Position numbers and translations under genes: made by a program. A stretch of 64,000 bases of DNA from Mycteria americana. Taxonomy: Eukaryota > Chordata > Aves > Ciconiiformes > Ciconiidae. The stretch covers positions 1,736,001 to 1,800,000 of the forward strand of contig NW_027445626.1 in NCBI RefSeq assembly GCF_035582795.1, in the 5' to 3' direction. The notes below the pieces were generated by a model. That model was not told where the DNA came from. It did not search any database and worked only from the letters and a program-made list of their open reading frames with translations. Position 1 is the stretch's first letter. Each line of letters opens with the position of its first letter. Below, in pieces: positions 33,874 to 58,587 of this stretch.

Positions 33874-35774
33874 GTGGTATCCTTGCTCAGTTTTTTGCAG
33901 AGCCTGCCTGCTTCTTCCAGCCTACCCTGTCCTCCTTGCTCCTTCTCCTCTTGCCAGAGCACTGCCCCTGCACTGTAGCTGCAGATCTGCAGGTTAGAAG
34001 GAGCCTTCCTCTTGCTACAAAAGTCCCCAGCCTTCCCCTCAACAGGACTCTCCATTCAGTGCTTCTTTGGGGTGCTCTCCATCTGTCCCTCCTTCCATGC
34101 TCCACAGCAATTGGCACCTTTCCTTTGTGGGGTCTCTGCAAAGACCTTGTCTCTCTCCTCCTTGTCATTCTTGATGGTGCACAGACTGCTCCCATCCTCA
34201 CACACATCGTGCACCTGGACCACAGCTTGCAGACCAGAGCATACTGCCCATGGGGGAGGCCACTGTCCCCCCAGTCCCAAGGAGAGGCACTCCCTGAGCT
34301 GAGGCCTGAATGGCAGCACCCTCCCTCCAGAGGTCTGTCACAGCAAGACCTCTGATGTGCCAAGGACAGCTGGCAAAGCCGTGCCCAAATAGACTCACCC
34401 ACCAGACTGCACTGGCTAGACCAGCTGCAGCCCCTCACAGCCATCAGTCCCTGCACAGAGGAAGAAAGACCTGCTCATGAGCTCCAACAAGCTGCTGGGC
34501 TCCCCTCTTGCAACCTCTTGCTGCTACAGAGCCCTGCTCGCCCCTCAGGAACACAGTGACAGCTGTGACCCAGCACATCTCCCTCTGTCTCCAGCCTCAG
34601 CCTCTCCCCAGTCAGGGCAAGGAATGGCACATACTGGACTACAGTCGCACAGCAACGTGCATGTTCTAACCCTGTGCAGTTCTGCTGCGTAGTAGCTGGC
34701 TCCTTAGGGATGCACGTGCAGAAAAGTTCGGCTTTTGTTGTGACTGAGCGCATGTGAGAGGTGGTGAGAGGGAGAGACTGTGTTTCCAAGCACAGTTACT
34801 GTCTTGTCAGCTTTGAGCACGAGCTTGAACATGCTTGGCCGCAGAGGTAGTGCCTGCAGGATAATCACTGCTCCAGAAGAGTCCTTCTAGGCCTTTGTTG
34901 AGCAAGAACGGGAGAGTCATTGCTGAGGATGGGTTTTGGGGTCATGTGTTCAAAGCAGAAGATGTGAGCAGTCCATCCCCTTAACTCCACTCAACCACTC
35001 CAGAAATTCACAGGCACTGTGGTCTGCTTTTGATTCCCCCAAACCCTCTCTGCCAGGCAGGGGCTCAGCAGAGAAAAAATCTATGGTATGGAATTGGGCA
35101 ACACAATTGTCAAAGCTGTGCCACCATGAGGACACCATCCCTGCATGTGGTCAAAGCATCAGCCTTTGAGTTACCAGCTGAACACACTCACCCACCCTGC
35201 CACAGAGACCCCAGCCAGGGCTGTCCCAGGGCACTGCTTTGCTGCCAGGACAGTCATCAGTGCTGAAGGAATGGGAAGGTCCCTGAGCCCAACCCACATG
35301 CCCAGCCCCATGGAGATGGAAGCCTGCTCTTCAAGTCACCTCCAGGGATGCTGGGGAACAGAGGGCTGCAGGGGGAGGCCTGGAGCCTGGAGGAGCGGGT
35401 ATAAGATTTCTGCCACCACGTCCCCTCCACAGCATGTCCTGGGATGCCACCGGAGCCTGCGGGCACTTCACCCCAGGCAGGGCATTTCCCTCACCCTGTT
35501 GCACTGCTCCTGCTGTGGAGTTGGGGACAGATGTGGCACAGAGGGGTGTTGCCCTGGGTGGCAGAGGAGGCTCAGGGGAAGGGGTTTTCTCCTCTCCATC
35601 GACCCATCCCGCAGTGGGCCAGAGCGTGGGAGCAGCACCTGCAGCAAGAGCCTCCTTCTGCCCCATTGCCCTGCAGAGGCGTTGAGGGTCCCTGGGCACA
35701 CAGGGGACAACAGGACAGTGCTCATCAAGGACACAACACGGGAGGAGAGTGTCTCTCCTGCTGGCAGGTGTCAA
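33874..35774. other. No gene recognised
   Basis: Unique GC-moderate sequence between the tRNA relic and tRNA-Ala. Many short overlapping frames, none with a recognisable motif or splice support. Confidence 0.4.
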
Positions 35775-35846
35775 GGGGATGTAGCTCAGTGGCAGAGCGC
35801 CTGCTTCGCATGTGGGCGGTCCTGGGTTCAATCCCCAGCATCTCCA
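35775..35846 (+). tRNA. tRNA-Ala (anticodon CGC)
   Basis: 72 bases folding as a standard cloverleaf: acceptor GGGGATG/CATCTCC (one G-U pair), D-arm GCTC/GAGC, anticodon arm CCTGC/GTGGG with loop TTCGCAT (anticodon CGC, reads GCG Ala codons), variable CGGTC, T-arm CTGGG/CCCAG with loop TTCAATC, discriminator A. The A box (TAGCTCAGTGGC) and B box (GGTTCAATCC) are good and a T4 terminator follows 8 bases downstream. No intron. It probably works in cytosolic translation. The anticodon stem has two wobble pairs. Confidence 0.95.
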
Positions 35847-35853
35847 GGGCTGC

Positions 35854-35857
35854 TTTT
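35854..35857 (+). terminator. RNA polymerase III terminator of tRNA-Ala
   Basis: TTTT eight bases after the discriminator base, the usual Pol III stop signal. Confidence 0.8.
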
Positions 35858-36273
35858 GCCCTGACTCCCCAGCCTCAGGCAGGTGCAGGCTGGAGCCCAT
35901 GGAAAAGCCCATGGAGACTGGGGTCCTGGCAGAGCATGAGGAGAGGGAATCTCAGCCCGTGTGTCCCAGAAAGTGGCTCTGCACCCTGTGCTGGGGCAGT
36001 GGGGAGCAGAGCTGCATCCTCACCATTGCGGGAGATAATCCGTGGGCCATGATCCCGCCTGGGGATGGCTGGGGTGTTTTGGGGTGAGCAGCAGGATTAT
36101 TCCCCAGGGACCATGGGCTCTCGCAGCCCCACAGCCTGACCCCAAGCCTGCTGTCCCTGAGATGTGCCCCTTGCCTACCACTGTGTCATCGTTCTCTGCT
36201 CCCCCTCATCAGCCTCAGGGAGGTGACCCAACACCTGGGCAGGCCCAGCTCTGGGTCAAAGCCCTCAGAGACT
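35858..36273. other. Spacer between tRNA-Ala and the SRCR gene 3' end
   Basis: No gene seen. The region lies downstream of the minus-strand SRCR gene. Confidence 0.4.
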
Positions 36274-36279
36274 TTTAAT
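36274..36279 (-). promoter_or_regulatory. Candidate poly(A) signal of SRCR gene
   Basis: ATTAAA on the minus strand about 100 bases beyond the stop codon at 36381-36383, predicting a short 3' UTR. No nearer AATAAA was seen. Confidence 0.45.
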
Positions 36280-36380
36280 AAGAACCAATATGGACGCACA
36301 GTGTAAAAGCGGGAATAAAAATAGAGGAAACTGCAGGCGGTTTCTGCTGCCCGTGGTAAAGGGAGATGTTTCCCTGGTGC

Positions 36381-48988
<12,608 letters not shown>

Positions 48989-49074
48989 CCTGAGCCTCCT
49001 GCCCTGCCAGCACATCCCTGCTCTGCCACACTCCCTGCCACGGCTCCTGGGGACTCCTGGGGACAATGACGACA

Positions 49075-49215
49075 GCAGGGCAATATATCTCTGCAGATGC
49101 CAGCCCAGCTACAGGACGAGCCAATCAAAGCAGCAGGGCCTTTCTCGACATTATCGGGAGCTATCTCCCCTCCGACACAGCCCAGCCCTCCAATGAACTT
49201 CTCCAGCGCCATTCA
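49075..49215 (-). promoter_or_regulatory. Candidate promoter of SRCR receptor
   Basis: Upstream of exon 1 on the minus strand: two CCAAT boxes in reverse form (TTCATTGG near 49190 and TTTGATTGG near 49120) and a TATA-like AGATATATTG near 49085, about 95 bases before the ATG. Judged by motif only. Confidence 0.35.
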
Positions 49216-49229
49216 TGACCATATATGAG

Positions 49230-50209
49230 AGACGGCTCTGCTACAGGTGTCACGTCACTTTGGTGGGGGGCCGTCACAGGACAGGGCTGCTTGTGTGGGG
49301 GTAAATGGATTTTTCACCCCCTCAACCCTGCTTTCTCAACCAGGAGCACTGAGCATCTCCTATGCCAGGCACAGCCAAGAGCCCAAGGTGAGAGTGTCCA
49401 GCCACCCTCGTGCCGTGGGAAGCACAGGGCTGGGGCTGCGCCGGAGGCTGTGTCAGGAAGGGAGGGAAACAGCCCCTGTCCCTGCTACAGACCCCGCTGT
49501 GCTGGGAGCAGCAGCTGGGAAAGGGCCTTAGCCCAGGCCAGAGCCCCGTCCCAGGAGTGCTGGCTCACCCTTCCTTCCCTGGAGAGCCCCATGGAAGGTC
49601 CCTCGCAGGAGCCGGAGCTGGGACATGTCCCTGCCCTGGCAGCAGACGTGCAGCCCAGAGGCTCAGACAGATCCCTGACTGTCAGCGTGTCACCGAGGGG
49701 CCGTTATTCCCCGCGGGCGCATCGGGAGCTCCAGCCTGCAGGTGCACAAACCACAGCCCACGTGGCCTCGCAGCACTCCCCACGCTCCCCCCGCAGCGCC
49801 CAGGCAGGAAGTCTGTGGTTTCCTCCTGGCGCCGTGCCCAGGCACATCCCTGCGGGGTCCCCGAGCCACCCCCACCCCGACTGCTCCAGCCAGGGCTGCA
49901 GGGGCTGCTCCTTCGGCCTCGCAGGCATGGGGCCGGGCAGCTCCTGTCCTCCGTGAAGCCCTTGTGACAGCACACGGTCGCTCTGCACCGAGCCCCACAG
50001 CCATGGGGTGCCATCGGTGATGTCACCACTGCCACTGCTGTGTGCTCATGGGTTATCCTGATGGTGACCTCACACCCTCCTACTGCTGGCACTTTTTGTG
50101 CATGCGTTACAGTGTCACACATGTGTGTGCAGTGTATGGACTTCTGATGATGATGGTTCTTCCAAAAAGCTGTATTTGGTCATTGTCAAAATATTGTTTT
50201 GGTGACATC
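49230..50209. other. GC-rich flank, no gene recognised
   Basis: GC-rich, CpG-containing sequence around 49680-50000. Long open frames on both strands reflect composition. No domain, splice pattern or RNA recognised. Confidence 0.4.
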
Positions 50210-50515
50210 AGAAGCACCTACAGAAGCTATGTGCCAGCTTCTGGCCTACCAGCTACTCAGGCAGCAGTGACATCACAAGCTCATGCACAGCCCCTGGCCT
50301 ATCTGCTACTCAGCCACAGAGGATGTCATAGCATCTACCTCTGATATTGGCCTGCTCCTGGCCTATCGGCCATTCAGGCACCAATGACCTCAAAACCACC
50401 TACAGAATCTATGGGCCTGCTCCTGCCATACCAGCTACTCAGGCAGCAGTGACATTAGAAGAAGCACCTACACATGCCATGGGCCAACCCCAGGCCTATG
50501 AGCTACTCAGACATG
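50210..50515. repeat. Minisatellite A (~53-68 bp unit)
   Basis: About five irregular units, each with CCTGGCCTAxCxGCTACTCAG and then AxTGACATCA. CTACTCAG-type words fall near 50253, 50306, 50369 (as CCATTCAG), 50435 and 50503. Confidence 0.75.
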
Positions 50516-50554
50516 ACATGAGACACATCAAAGACCAGAGACGACCATCCCCAA

Positions 50555-50735
50555 TCCCAAATCCTTGGTGTCCCTCAAGGACCAGAGAACCCCAAGACCT
50601 TGGTGTCCCTCAAACCCCAAACCACAAGACCTTGGTGTCCTTTAGGGACCATCAATGACTACCCCAAACCCCAAGACCTTGATGTCCCTCAAACCTCAAG
50701 ACCTTGCTGTCCCTCAAATACCAGAGATCATCTTC
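50555..50735. repeat. Minisatellite B (CCTTGGTGTCCCTCAA unit)
   Basis: Five to six units of AAGACCTTGGTGTCCCTCAA with variable spacers between about 50565 and 50720. Confidence 0.75.
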
Positions 50736-51009
50736 CCCATTCCCCCCATTCCCGACATGTTGGGGGGGTGCTGGTGGCCTATCTCAGCACTTCGTTTCTG
50801 CACTACCCCCACCAGAGAGGACCACAGGCTGTCCCACTGCTGGGGGGCTTAATTCACCCTGGGCTTTAATTGCCCCCACCTGAAAAACCCCAGCAGCAAG
50901 AAGGCCTGTGGCCACAAGATCAAGTGGTGGGCCTGGCAGCTCCGTCAGCCCCCCCCGCAGTGGGGGGACCTCCCCAGCCAGGTAGGGTGGGGTGTCCCCC
51001 TCTTCTACC

Positions 51010-51750
51010 CCCATGTTTGTACCCCCATTTATAGCCCCCCCATTTATTGCCCCCCATTTTTAGCCCCCCTATTTATTGCCCCCCCTTTTTAGCCCCTCAT
51101 TTTTCATCCCCAATTATAACCCCCTCATTTATCACCCTGATTTATACCCCCCAAATTATAGCCCCTGTTTATCCCCCCCATATATACCCCCTGTTTATAC
51201 CCACCATCTATTACCCTCCCCATATATATCCTCCTATATACCCCCATATATACCTCTCCCTCTATATTGTCTATATACCTCCATATACACCCCTCCCCAT
51301 ATACACCCCTCCCCATATGGACCACTTCCCATAAATACCTCCCCCATTTATAACCCCGATTTACAACCCCCTTTTTAACCCCCCCATTTAAACCCCCATT
51401 TACACCCCTCCCCATATATCCCTCCTATGTACCCCTCCCCATAAATACCACCCATTTATACCCCCCTTTTTAACCCCCCATTTATAACCCTATTTACAAC
51501 CATCCCCATATATACCTACTGTATATACCCACATTTATATATGCCCCTATATAACACCTTATAGATATAGTCTCAATATATACCCGTGTATATAACCCCA
51601 TATACATATACTTTCCATATATACCGCCTATATATACCCCCCTATATATACTCTCCATATATAAACCCTTATAGTTTCCACATATCCCCCTCCCCATATA
51701 TACACCTCCCCTTACATAGCCCCTATATATACCCCCATTTACCCCCAGTC
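51010..51750. repeat. Minisatellite C (TATACCCCC / TTTATACCCCC unit)
   Basis: AT-plus-C array of short units such as CCCATTTATAGCCCCCC, TATATACCCCC and CCCCATATATAC, about 0.7 kb. Open frames give Pro/Tyr/Ile runs and are not genes. Confidence 0.9.
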
Positions 51751-51879
51751 CTGTCCCACAGGGGAGGTGGAGGTAATGGGGGGGACCCCCTGGTGGGGGT
51801 GCTGCCAGGTGAGAGTTTATGGGGTCCCTCGGGGGGGGTGGGGGGAGCACCCCCATTGACCCCCCCACGTTGCTCTTTG

Positions 51880-52760
51880 GAGTCACCAAATTACCCCCGG
51901 GGACCCCAAATTAGCCCTAGGGATGCCCAAAATGCCCCAGGGACTCCAAAACTGCCCCAGGGAAACACAAACTACCCCAGGGTCCTCTCAACATATACCA
52001 GGAACCCAAAAATTAATCCCAGGGACTCCAGAAGTGCCCCTGGGACCCCCCAAATTTCCCAAGGGATCCCCAGCTTCCCCAGGGAATCCCCAAACTACCC
52101 CCAAGGACCCCCAACATCCCCAGGGACCCACAAACTGCCCCCAAGCACCCCAAATTACCCCCAGGGACCCCAAAACTGCCACAGGGACCACAAAACTGCC
52201 CCTAAAGCCCTTTGAACTATCTTCAGGGATCCCCAAAACTACCCCAGGGACCCCCAAACAGTCCCTAAGATCCGTTGAGTTGCTTCCAGGGACCCTACAT
52301 TAGCCCAGGGTCTCACAAAAACACCCTAAGCCCCCTCGACCTACCCCCAGGGACCCACCAACTGGCCCAGGAGCCCCAAAGTGCCCCAGGGACCACACAA
52401 TTGCAAAGGGACTCCAAAACTACCCCCAGTGACAAGCAAACTGCCTCAGGGACCCCCAAATTACACCCACAGACCTCCCCAAACTGCCCCAGGGACCCCA
52501 AAACTGCCATGGAACCCCCCAGCTTCCCCAGTGACTCCCAACATCTCCAGGGAGCCCCAGATTACACCAAACTACCCCAGAGATCCCACAAACTGCCCCC
52601 AGGGACTTGCAGATTAGTCTCAGAGACACCCTAAACTGCACCAGGGACCCCCAACGTCCCCAGGGACACCAAACTTCCCCTAGGAATCCCAACAGATACC
52701 CAACTGCCCCAGGGATGCCCAGAATTACCACAGGGCCTCCACAAATCACCCCCCAACATC
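51880..52760. repeat. Minisatellite D (CCCCAGGGACCCCCAAACTG unit)
   Basis: About 0.9 kb of diverged ~27-33 bp units built from CCAGGGA and CCCCAAA words. Frames on the plus strand give Pro/Gly/Thr-rich repeats. The unit length is not constant modulo three, so this is not a coding repeat. Confidence 0.9.
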
Positions 52761-52867
52761 CCCCAAATCCTATCGCCCCTATATCCCCCCCTCCTCACCT
52801 GCTAAAGAACCCATCCCCAACTAGCCCCCACCCCACCCCCCGGATCCCCATCCTCCCCCATAAGCAG

Positions 52868-52940
52868 TGACTGGGAGGAAGACCCCAAAGATGAAGATTT
52901 ATGGGTGGAGCTGAAAAGGCTGCGGGAAATGAAGTTGGAG
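52868..52940 (+). CDS. Possible orphan coding exon
   Basis: After CCCATAAGCAG the frame reads DWEEDPKDEDLWVELKRLRE then MKLE before GTCACA. It is strongly charged, balanced and unlike the surrounding minisatellite, as a helical protein segment would be. An acceptor-like CAG precedes it; the donor GTCACA is poor and the polypyrimidine tract is just C-rich repeat. No partner exons were found. It may be chance or a remnant. Confidence 0.25.
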
Positions 52941-54234
52941 GTCACAGGGACGTTTTGGGGAGACCCACACAGTATTGAACCATCTCCGTCCTCTTGCTGG
53001 GCTCAGTGTCTGTACTGGGGGAACATCCAGACCTGCATGGGCTCACACATGCCCACACCCTGGCAGACGCCAGAGCAGGGCTGTCTGCAAACCCTCACGG
53101 GGGCCATGGCCAAGGCAGGGAAGGGGTCGGGTGCTGGGGTGGGCAGTCAAAGCTGGGTGGCTGCAGGGGAATGAGGCACTGAGGTCGCTTGTGGGAACTG
53201 TGCCGGGAGGATGTTTCCCCAGCCCTGAATGCACCCTGTCCCAAGTTGGTGTTTGCACAGCAGAGGTCTAGGGCCACATGTGGGGATGCAGGTGTGGGCC
53301 AGCCCAGGGACAGGGACAGGGATCTCAACAAAAGCCACGATGCTCCAAGAACCTCCCACACTGATGGAAACCCTAAATTGCCCTCAATCCCCAGCCAGGC
53401 AGGGCTGTCACCCCAGTCAGTGCGATTGCTGTGGAGACCCAAGAGACATGCTGGGCTGGGAGGTGCAGGGCAGCCAGGACTGACCCCAGCACTCCCAGGA
53501 ACCTCTCTGCAGCCACAGCAGCTCTCCACAGCTGGGACAAGACTCGCTGATGCTCTCTCCATGGCCAGGGGTCTCTTGGGGCTGTAGCCACTGGCACTGC
53601 CTGCTGGGAACCCCAGACCTAGTTCTGAGCCCCAGTGCCCTGCACCACAGCTCTTAGTACCTCCCTTCCCATGCCACCATCCTCTCTCAGGAGCACCACC
53701 AAGGGCATTACTCCCTGACCAGGTATGCAGAGGAGCTGCTGGAGGTCTTCTCTGCTCACCCTTTCTGACCAAAACCCTGCCTCAGTGTCAGCCCACAGGC
53801 ACCACCACATTCCCTCTGTGTTAGGTGCTGGGTGTCTCCACATGCCCTCCTCTGAGCCCAGGCAGGGACCCCCAGGGTGTCTCTCTGCTCACAGCTGGCC
53901 ACAATGCCTGGCTGTGCAGTCACAGGGGATCCTGGTGTTGCCACACTTGGAGAGAAGGTTGTGGTTGTCCTTGCTTACAGTAGGCATGAGGGTGTGTCTG
54001 GCAGTCAGGAAGGAAAGACAAGGACAAGAGACAATGTGGACAAGAAGCAGGCAAGGAAATTTCAAATGAGGTTTAAGGAAAAAATGCATACATTTATAGT
54101 TGATTAGTACTGGGTCCACGGTCCAGGCATTCTCAAAACTCAAGTGGGAAAAGCACTCACCAACCTGATCTAACGGACAAGCTCTCAGAGCAGAGCGTAG
54201 CACTGGACACCTCCACTGGTTCCTTCTGACTCTT
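52941..54234. other. No gene recognised
   Basis: Unique GC-rich sequence. Frames of up to 225 codons on the minus strand have no recognisable motif. Confidence 0.4.
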
Positions 54235-56280
54235 CTTGGCGGCACCTCTGGAGATGGCCTAGTCTAGTCTAGAGCGGGATGCCCAATACAGGCTCCAGCT
54301 GGATTTTGAATATCTCCATGCATGGAAACTCCACAACCTCTCTGGACAACCTGTTCCAGTAATCAACCACCCTCACAGATGAAAGGTGTTTTCTTGTGTT
54401 GAGATGGAAGTTCCTGTGCTTCCCTTGCTACCCGTTGTCTGTCACTGGGCACCACAGAGAAAAGCCTGGCTACCTCTTCTTCATTCCCTCCCATCAGGTA
54501 TTGATACACATGGACAAGATCCCTATGAGCCTTCCCTCTCCAGGGTAAACAGGCCCAGCTCTCTCAGCCTCTCCTCCTGAAGGATGCTTGTGTGCCTTCA
54601 TCATCTTTGTGGCCCTTTGCTGGACTCCCTCCAGTCACTCCATGTCTCTCTTGTACTGGGCAGCCCAGCACTGGACACAGCACTCCACACGTGGCTTCAG
54701 CAGTGCTGACTAGAGGGGAAGGATCACCTCTCTCCACCTGCTGGCAAACCTCTCCTGAACGCAGCCCAGGAGGCTGTTGGCCTGCTTTGCCACACAGCCG
54801 CACTGCTGGCTCGTGGCCAGCTTGTTAGCCACCACGACCCCCTGATCCTTCTCTAGAAACCTGCTTTCCAGGCAGTCAGCCCCCAGCCCCCAGTACTGGT
54901 CCATGGCGTTATGCCTGCCCAGGGGCAGGACTTTGTCTTTCCCTTCGTTGAACTTGACGAGCTTCCTCTCTGCCCACTTCTCCAGCCTGCCCACGTCCTT
55001 CTGAGCGGCAGTGCAACCAGCCGCTCTACCAGCCACTCCTCCCAGTTCTGTATCATCCACAAACCTGCTCACGATGCCCCTGGTCCCATCCTCCAGGACT
55101 CCAATCAAAGGCTGTATAGAACGGGACCCATATCAACCCCTGGGCTACACCCCTGGTGATTATCCTCCAGCTGGACTTTGTGCCACTGGACACAGCCTTC
55201 TGGGATTCAGGCACTTTTCCATCCATCTCATTTTCCACTTCTCTAGTCCATACTTGCTCAGTTTGTCTACAGGGGTATCATGGAGAGCCAGGCTGACAGC
55301 TCCCTGCATCCTCCTTCTTGCCCTGCTTAAAGATAGGGTTTACATTTGCTTTCTTCCAGTCCTCAGGAACCTTGCCCAATCCCCATGACCTTTCCAACAT
55401 GATGTCAAGTGGCCTTGCAATGACATCAGCCATCTTCCTCAGCACTCACCAGTGCATCCCCTCAGGTCCCAAGGACTTATGCACGTGCACATTCTTTAAA
55501 TGTTCCCTAACCTGGGTAAGTTGCACCAAGGGTAAGTCTTCCATGCCCTGCCTCTGGTCTTGGGGGCCTGGCATTCCTGCAGGTTGGTCTTCCCAGTAAA
55601 CTCAGAGAGGAAGAAGGCATGGCTCTTTCTTGGCCCTTTCTGTGCTGTTTGTCACCAGGGCCCCTAGCCCATCTAGCAGCAGGCCCACATTTTCCCGAGC
55701 CTTCCTTTTGCTGCTGGTGTCGTTCTTAAACCCTTTCTTCATGCCCTTCATGTCCAGATTGAATTACCAGATGAGATCGAGATGGACTTTGCCTTTCCTA
55801 ACACTCTCACTGAATGGTTGGGAGGTTCATGGTGCCCTCCAGAAGCCTCCTGAGTGTCTTGTGCCCTGCTGTGCTGCCTCTCAGGCAGACATCTGACTGG
55901 GTAATGTCCCCGATGAGGACCAGGGACTGCAAATGAGAACCTGCTTCTACTTCTCTGAAGAAAACCTCATCTGCTGCTTCTTCTTAATATGGTTGGTCCA
56001 TAGCAGACACCACCTACAATGTTATCCACGTTGCTCTGCCCACTAATCCTCATCCATCAGCTCTCATCTGGCTCATCACCTGGCACTAGGAAGAGCTCCA
56101 TCCTGTCCTTCTGCTCACTCACATACAGGACAACTTCCCCTCCTCACCGACCTGCCCCGTCCTTCCTAAAGAGACTGCTTCCATCCATGGCTACCCTCCA
56201 GTGATGTGAGCTATGTGGCTGTATCTTGGGTACCTAAGTGAGATTATAGCTCAGGAATTGCCCACACTGTGTGCATTCCT
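54235..56280 (-). mobile_element. Long CR1 LINE with endonuclease and RT regions
   Basis: Read on the minus strand from 56280 down: endonuclease part (HITG...AMDGSSLFRKD, LYVSEQKDRMEL, GGVCYGPT, with stops), linker (GKVPEDWKKANVNPIFKQGK near 55350), RT core with RFVDDTELGG (about 55060), EKWAERKLVKFNEGKDKVLP, FLEKDQGVVVANKL, and the 3' C-terminal part to about 54240. Multiple stops and shifts make it dead. It belongs to an older CR1 subfamily than the 14600 copy. Confidence 0.85.
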
Positions 56281-56645
56281 GTCAAGACACATCAGAGGTG
56301 TGCCCAGCCATGCTGATTTCCCTGCTGGAGAAATGAGATTGAGGGCTACTTAACAGGTGCCCACAAACAGCCCTGGTTGAACCCTTTGCTTCACCTCCAA
56401 CTTCCTTCTTCCATGTTTCCCCCAGCCCAGGTTCTTCCCTTTGGTCATCCTCCAACCCTCCCACACAAGAAGCCCACCTCTGTTTTCCCTTTGCCCACTG
56501 GCCCTGGCTTTGCTTGCCTGGTGCCCTCTGTTGGTGTGTCTGGGATGGCTGCATTGCAAATTCTTACTTTGGTCTGCAAGTCTGTTAGACTAGGACCTTC
56601 TTTTATTATCCGTCTTGTCCTGCAGTTCCTCATGCTGTCATCTTG
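56281..56645. other. No gene recognised
   Basis: Unique sequence between two CR1 elements. Confidence 0.4.
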
Positions 56646-57262
56646 TTAGAGGCACCACAGGACAGGGTGGCCAACAGAAACCTCACCAAGTTTTACAAGG
56701 AGAAGTGGCCAGTCCTGCATCAGGAGCAGAATAACCCCATGTATCAAGGCAAGCATGGAGCTGACCAGCTGAGGAGTGAGCCTGAGGAGAAGGCGTGGTT
56801 GCTACAAGGGATGCTATAGGAAGCCAGTGCAGCATGTTGACCACGAATCAGGCCAGCTGCATATGGGGCTGAATTAGGAGGAGTATGGCCACCCAGACAA
56901 GGGGAGTTAGCTCCTCCCTTGACTCAGCAGGAGTGTGGCCACATCTGAACTAATCTGTGCTGGGGTGGGGCTCCATGTTCTGCAGGAGTGGGGAGGACCT
57001 GGAGAAGGTGCAGAGTACATCTGCCAAGATGGGGTGAAGGGGCTGAATCCCATGACTTGTGTGCAGAGGCTGAGGGACCTGGGCTGCTTTGGCCTCCTGA
57101 TGTAGAGGCCAAGGACAATGTTGTCATGGCCTGCAGCTGCTTGAAGGGTGCTTTCAGAGAGGATGAAGATTTCCTTTGTAGAGGAAACAGCATGAGAAAG
57201 GAAAAGCTTTGGAGTCTGAGCCTGGGCATGAGGAAAAAGGAAATGTCACTTGAAGGGTAGTG
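56646..57262 (+). mobile_element. Old CR1-like fragment
   Basis: CR1 3'-region landmarks in diverged form: GGAGAAGGTGCAGAGTACAT, GGCTGAGGGACCTGGGCTGC, GACAATGTTGTCATGGCCTG, TTCAGAGAGGATGAAGATTT. Stops in all frames. Confidence 0.5.
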
Positions 57263-58376
57263 CTGTGGTGCAACCGGGCACTGGGGGGGGTGGTGTTTGT
57301 CTGTGTTACAAATGCCCTGGGGCACCTTCCCCAGCTGTCCATGCCACCAAAGACAACAGACCAGCCTCCTCTCTCCTGTGTCTGCAAGTCTCCGCTGCCT
57401 TCCACAAGCCCTGACTCTGCACCAGCAACCCCCTGGTGTGAGTCCTCACCCTGCATGGTCAGGCAGCTCAGCTAACTTCAGTGCGTTCCTCTCCCAAGTA
57501 GTTTCCACCACAGCCCTGTCCCTATCTGGTGTTCCCCAGCACTTCCCTCCCCTACCCATCTATCTCTGTCCAGCCCAGAAAAGCAGCCCATTCTGGGCTG
57601 ACCCCATGGCCGTGCCCACTGATGGGTACTGCAAAGCTCTGCACACTCAACCCCACAGCCCCAGCCCCTCTGAAGCTAACAGTAACTCCTGCCAGAGAGG
57701 CAGAGAGGTGTCTCAGTCCCAGGGCTGAGGGCCAGCCATGGCATGAGGAGATGGAGGCCAGTGTCTGCTCCTGTCTCCAAGACAGCCTTATTGTCCACGG
57801 CCAGCAAACCCCTCTGTGCCAGCCCCACTCCCAGGAAAAGGCTCCTGGCCCAGGGCATCCTCAGGCTGCTCCAGCCACCCAAGCAATAGAGAAGCCTGCC
57901 CGAGCTGGTGCATTCAGAAATAGATATCTCTTTGTCATTTATTCCCCCCTAGAAGCACAGAGTTGCTGCTTTCTCTTCTCCAGACATGTCCCTGCCCCCA
58001 GAGAGCCTTTCACCATGGAAGTTTGTCCATGCTGGCCTGACTTGCCGCTCCTTCCTCCTCCCTGTGCCCTCCACAGGGTCCCACGCTGTTGGTATTGCTC
58101 TGCAGAGCGAGCGGGCTGTGGTGCCTGAAAGCCATGGGGTGACATTCCCAGGCAGATCCCTGTTGATCATTCACCATCTCGGGTGGAACTGGGCACCCAC
58201 AGGTGAAGGCTCAGCCCAGGCCCATTCTCTAACACATTGCCCCATGACCTCCTCCCCTCATCCCATGGGGAGAACCCAAGCAAAGCAGCACGGCCTTGTG
58301 GGGGCAATTTCTTCAGCCTGAGCTCAGCTTTGGAAGAAGAGCCCAACCTCCAGACACCACCATGAGGAAATCCCCT

Positions 58377-58382
58377 TTTATT
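58377..58382 (-). promoter_or_regulatory. Poly(A) signal of duplicated OR
   Basis: AATAAA on the minus strand about 206 bases past the OR stop, in the same relative place as 9843-9848 in copy 1. Confidence 0.45.
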
Positions 58383-58587
58383 ACAGAGGTGCGACACGAG
58401 AAGCCAGCTGTACCATTGTGCCAGACACACGTGAACAGGCCTCTGGGTCAGACAGGCTGGGTTCATGCCTCTGGGGAAGTGGAGTGGATGCAGACACGGA
58501 CAAACATGGTCATCACAGATAAAGTGGCCAAAGCACAGGAGGTTCCCAAGATGAATTTGAAATCACTTCTGAAGAGACGTGAGCAGG

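Noticed and set aside
35140-35200. A tRNA-like GCTGGTAACTCAAAGGCTG on the minus strand
   Set aside because: No complementary acceptor or T-arm could be found around it.
35145-36052. Plus-strand frames of 202-239 codons over the tRNA-Ala region
   Set aside because: They run through the tRNA gene itself and have no recognisable domain.
49225-49967. A 243-codon plus-strand frame and overlapping partners
   Set aside because: GC-rich composition produces long frames in several phases at once; no motif or exon structure supports one.
50210-50735. CRISPR-like array
   Set aside because: Units are diverged and contiguous without unique constant-length spacers, and the genome is a vertebrate's; they are minisatellites.
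51586-52303. Plus-strand frames of 126-209 codons with Pro/Gly/Thr-rich repeats
   Set aside because: They follow minisatellite units whose length is not a multiple of three, and lack start context, splice sites and domain motifs.
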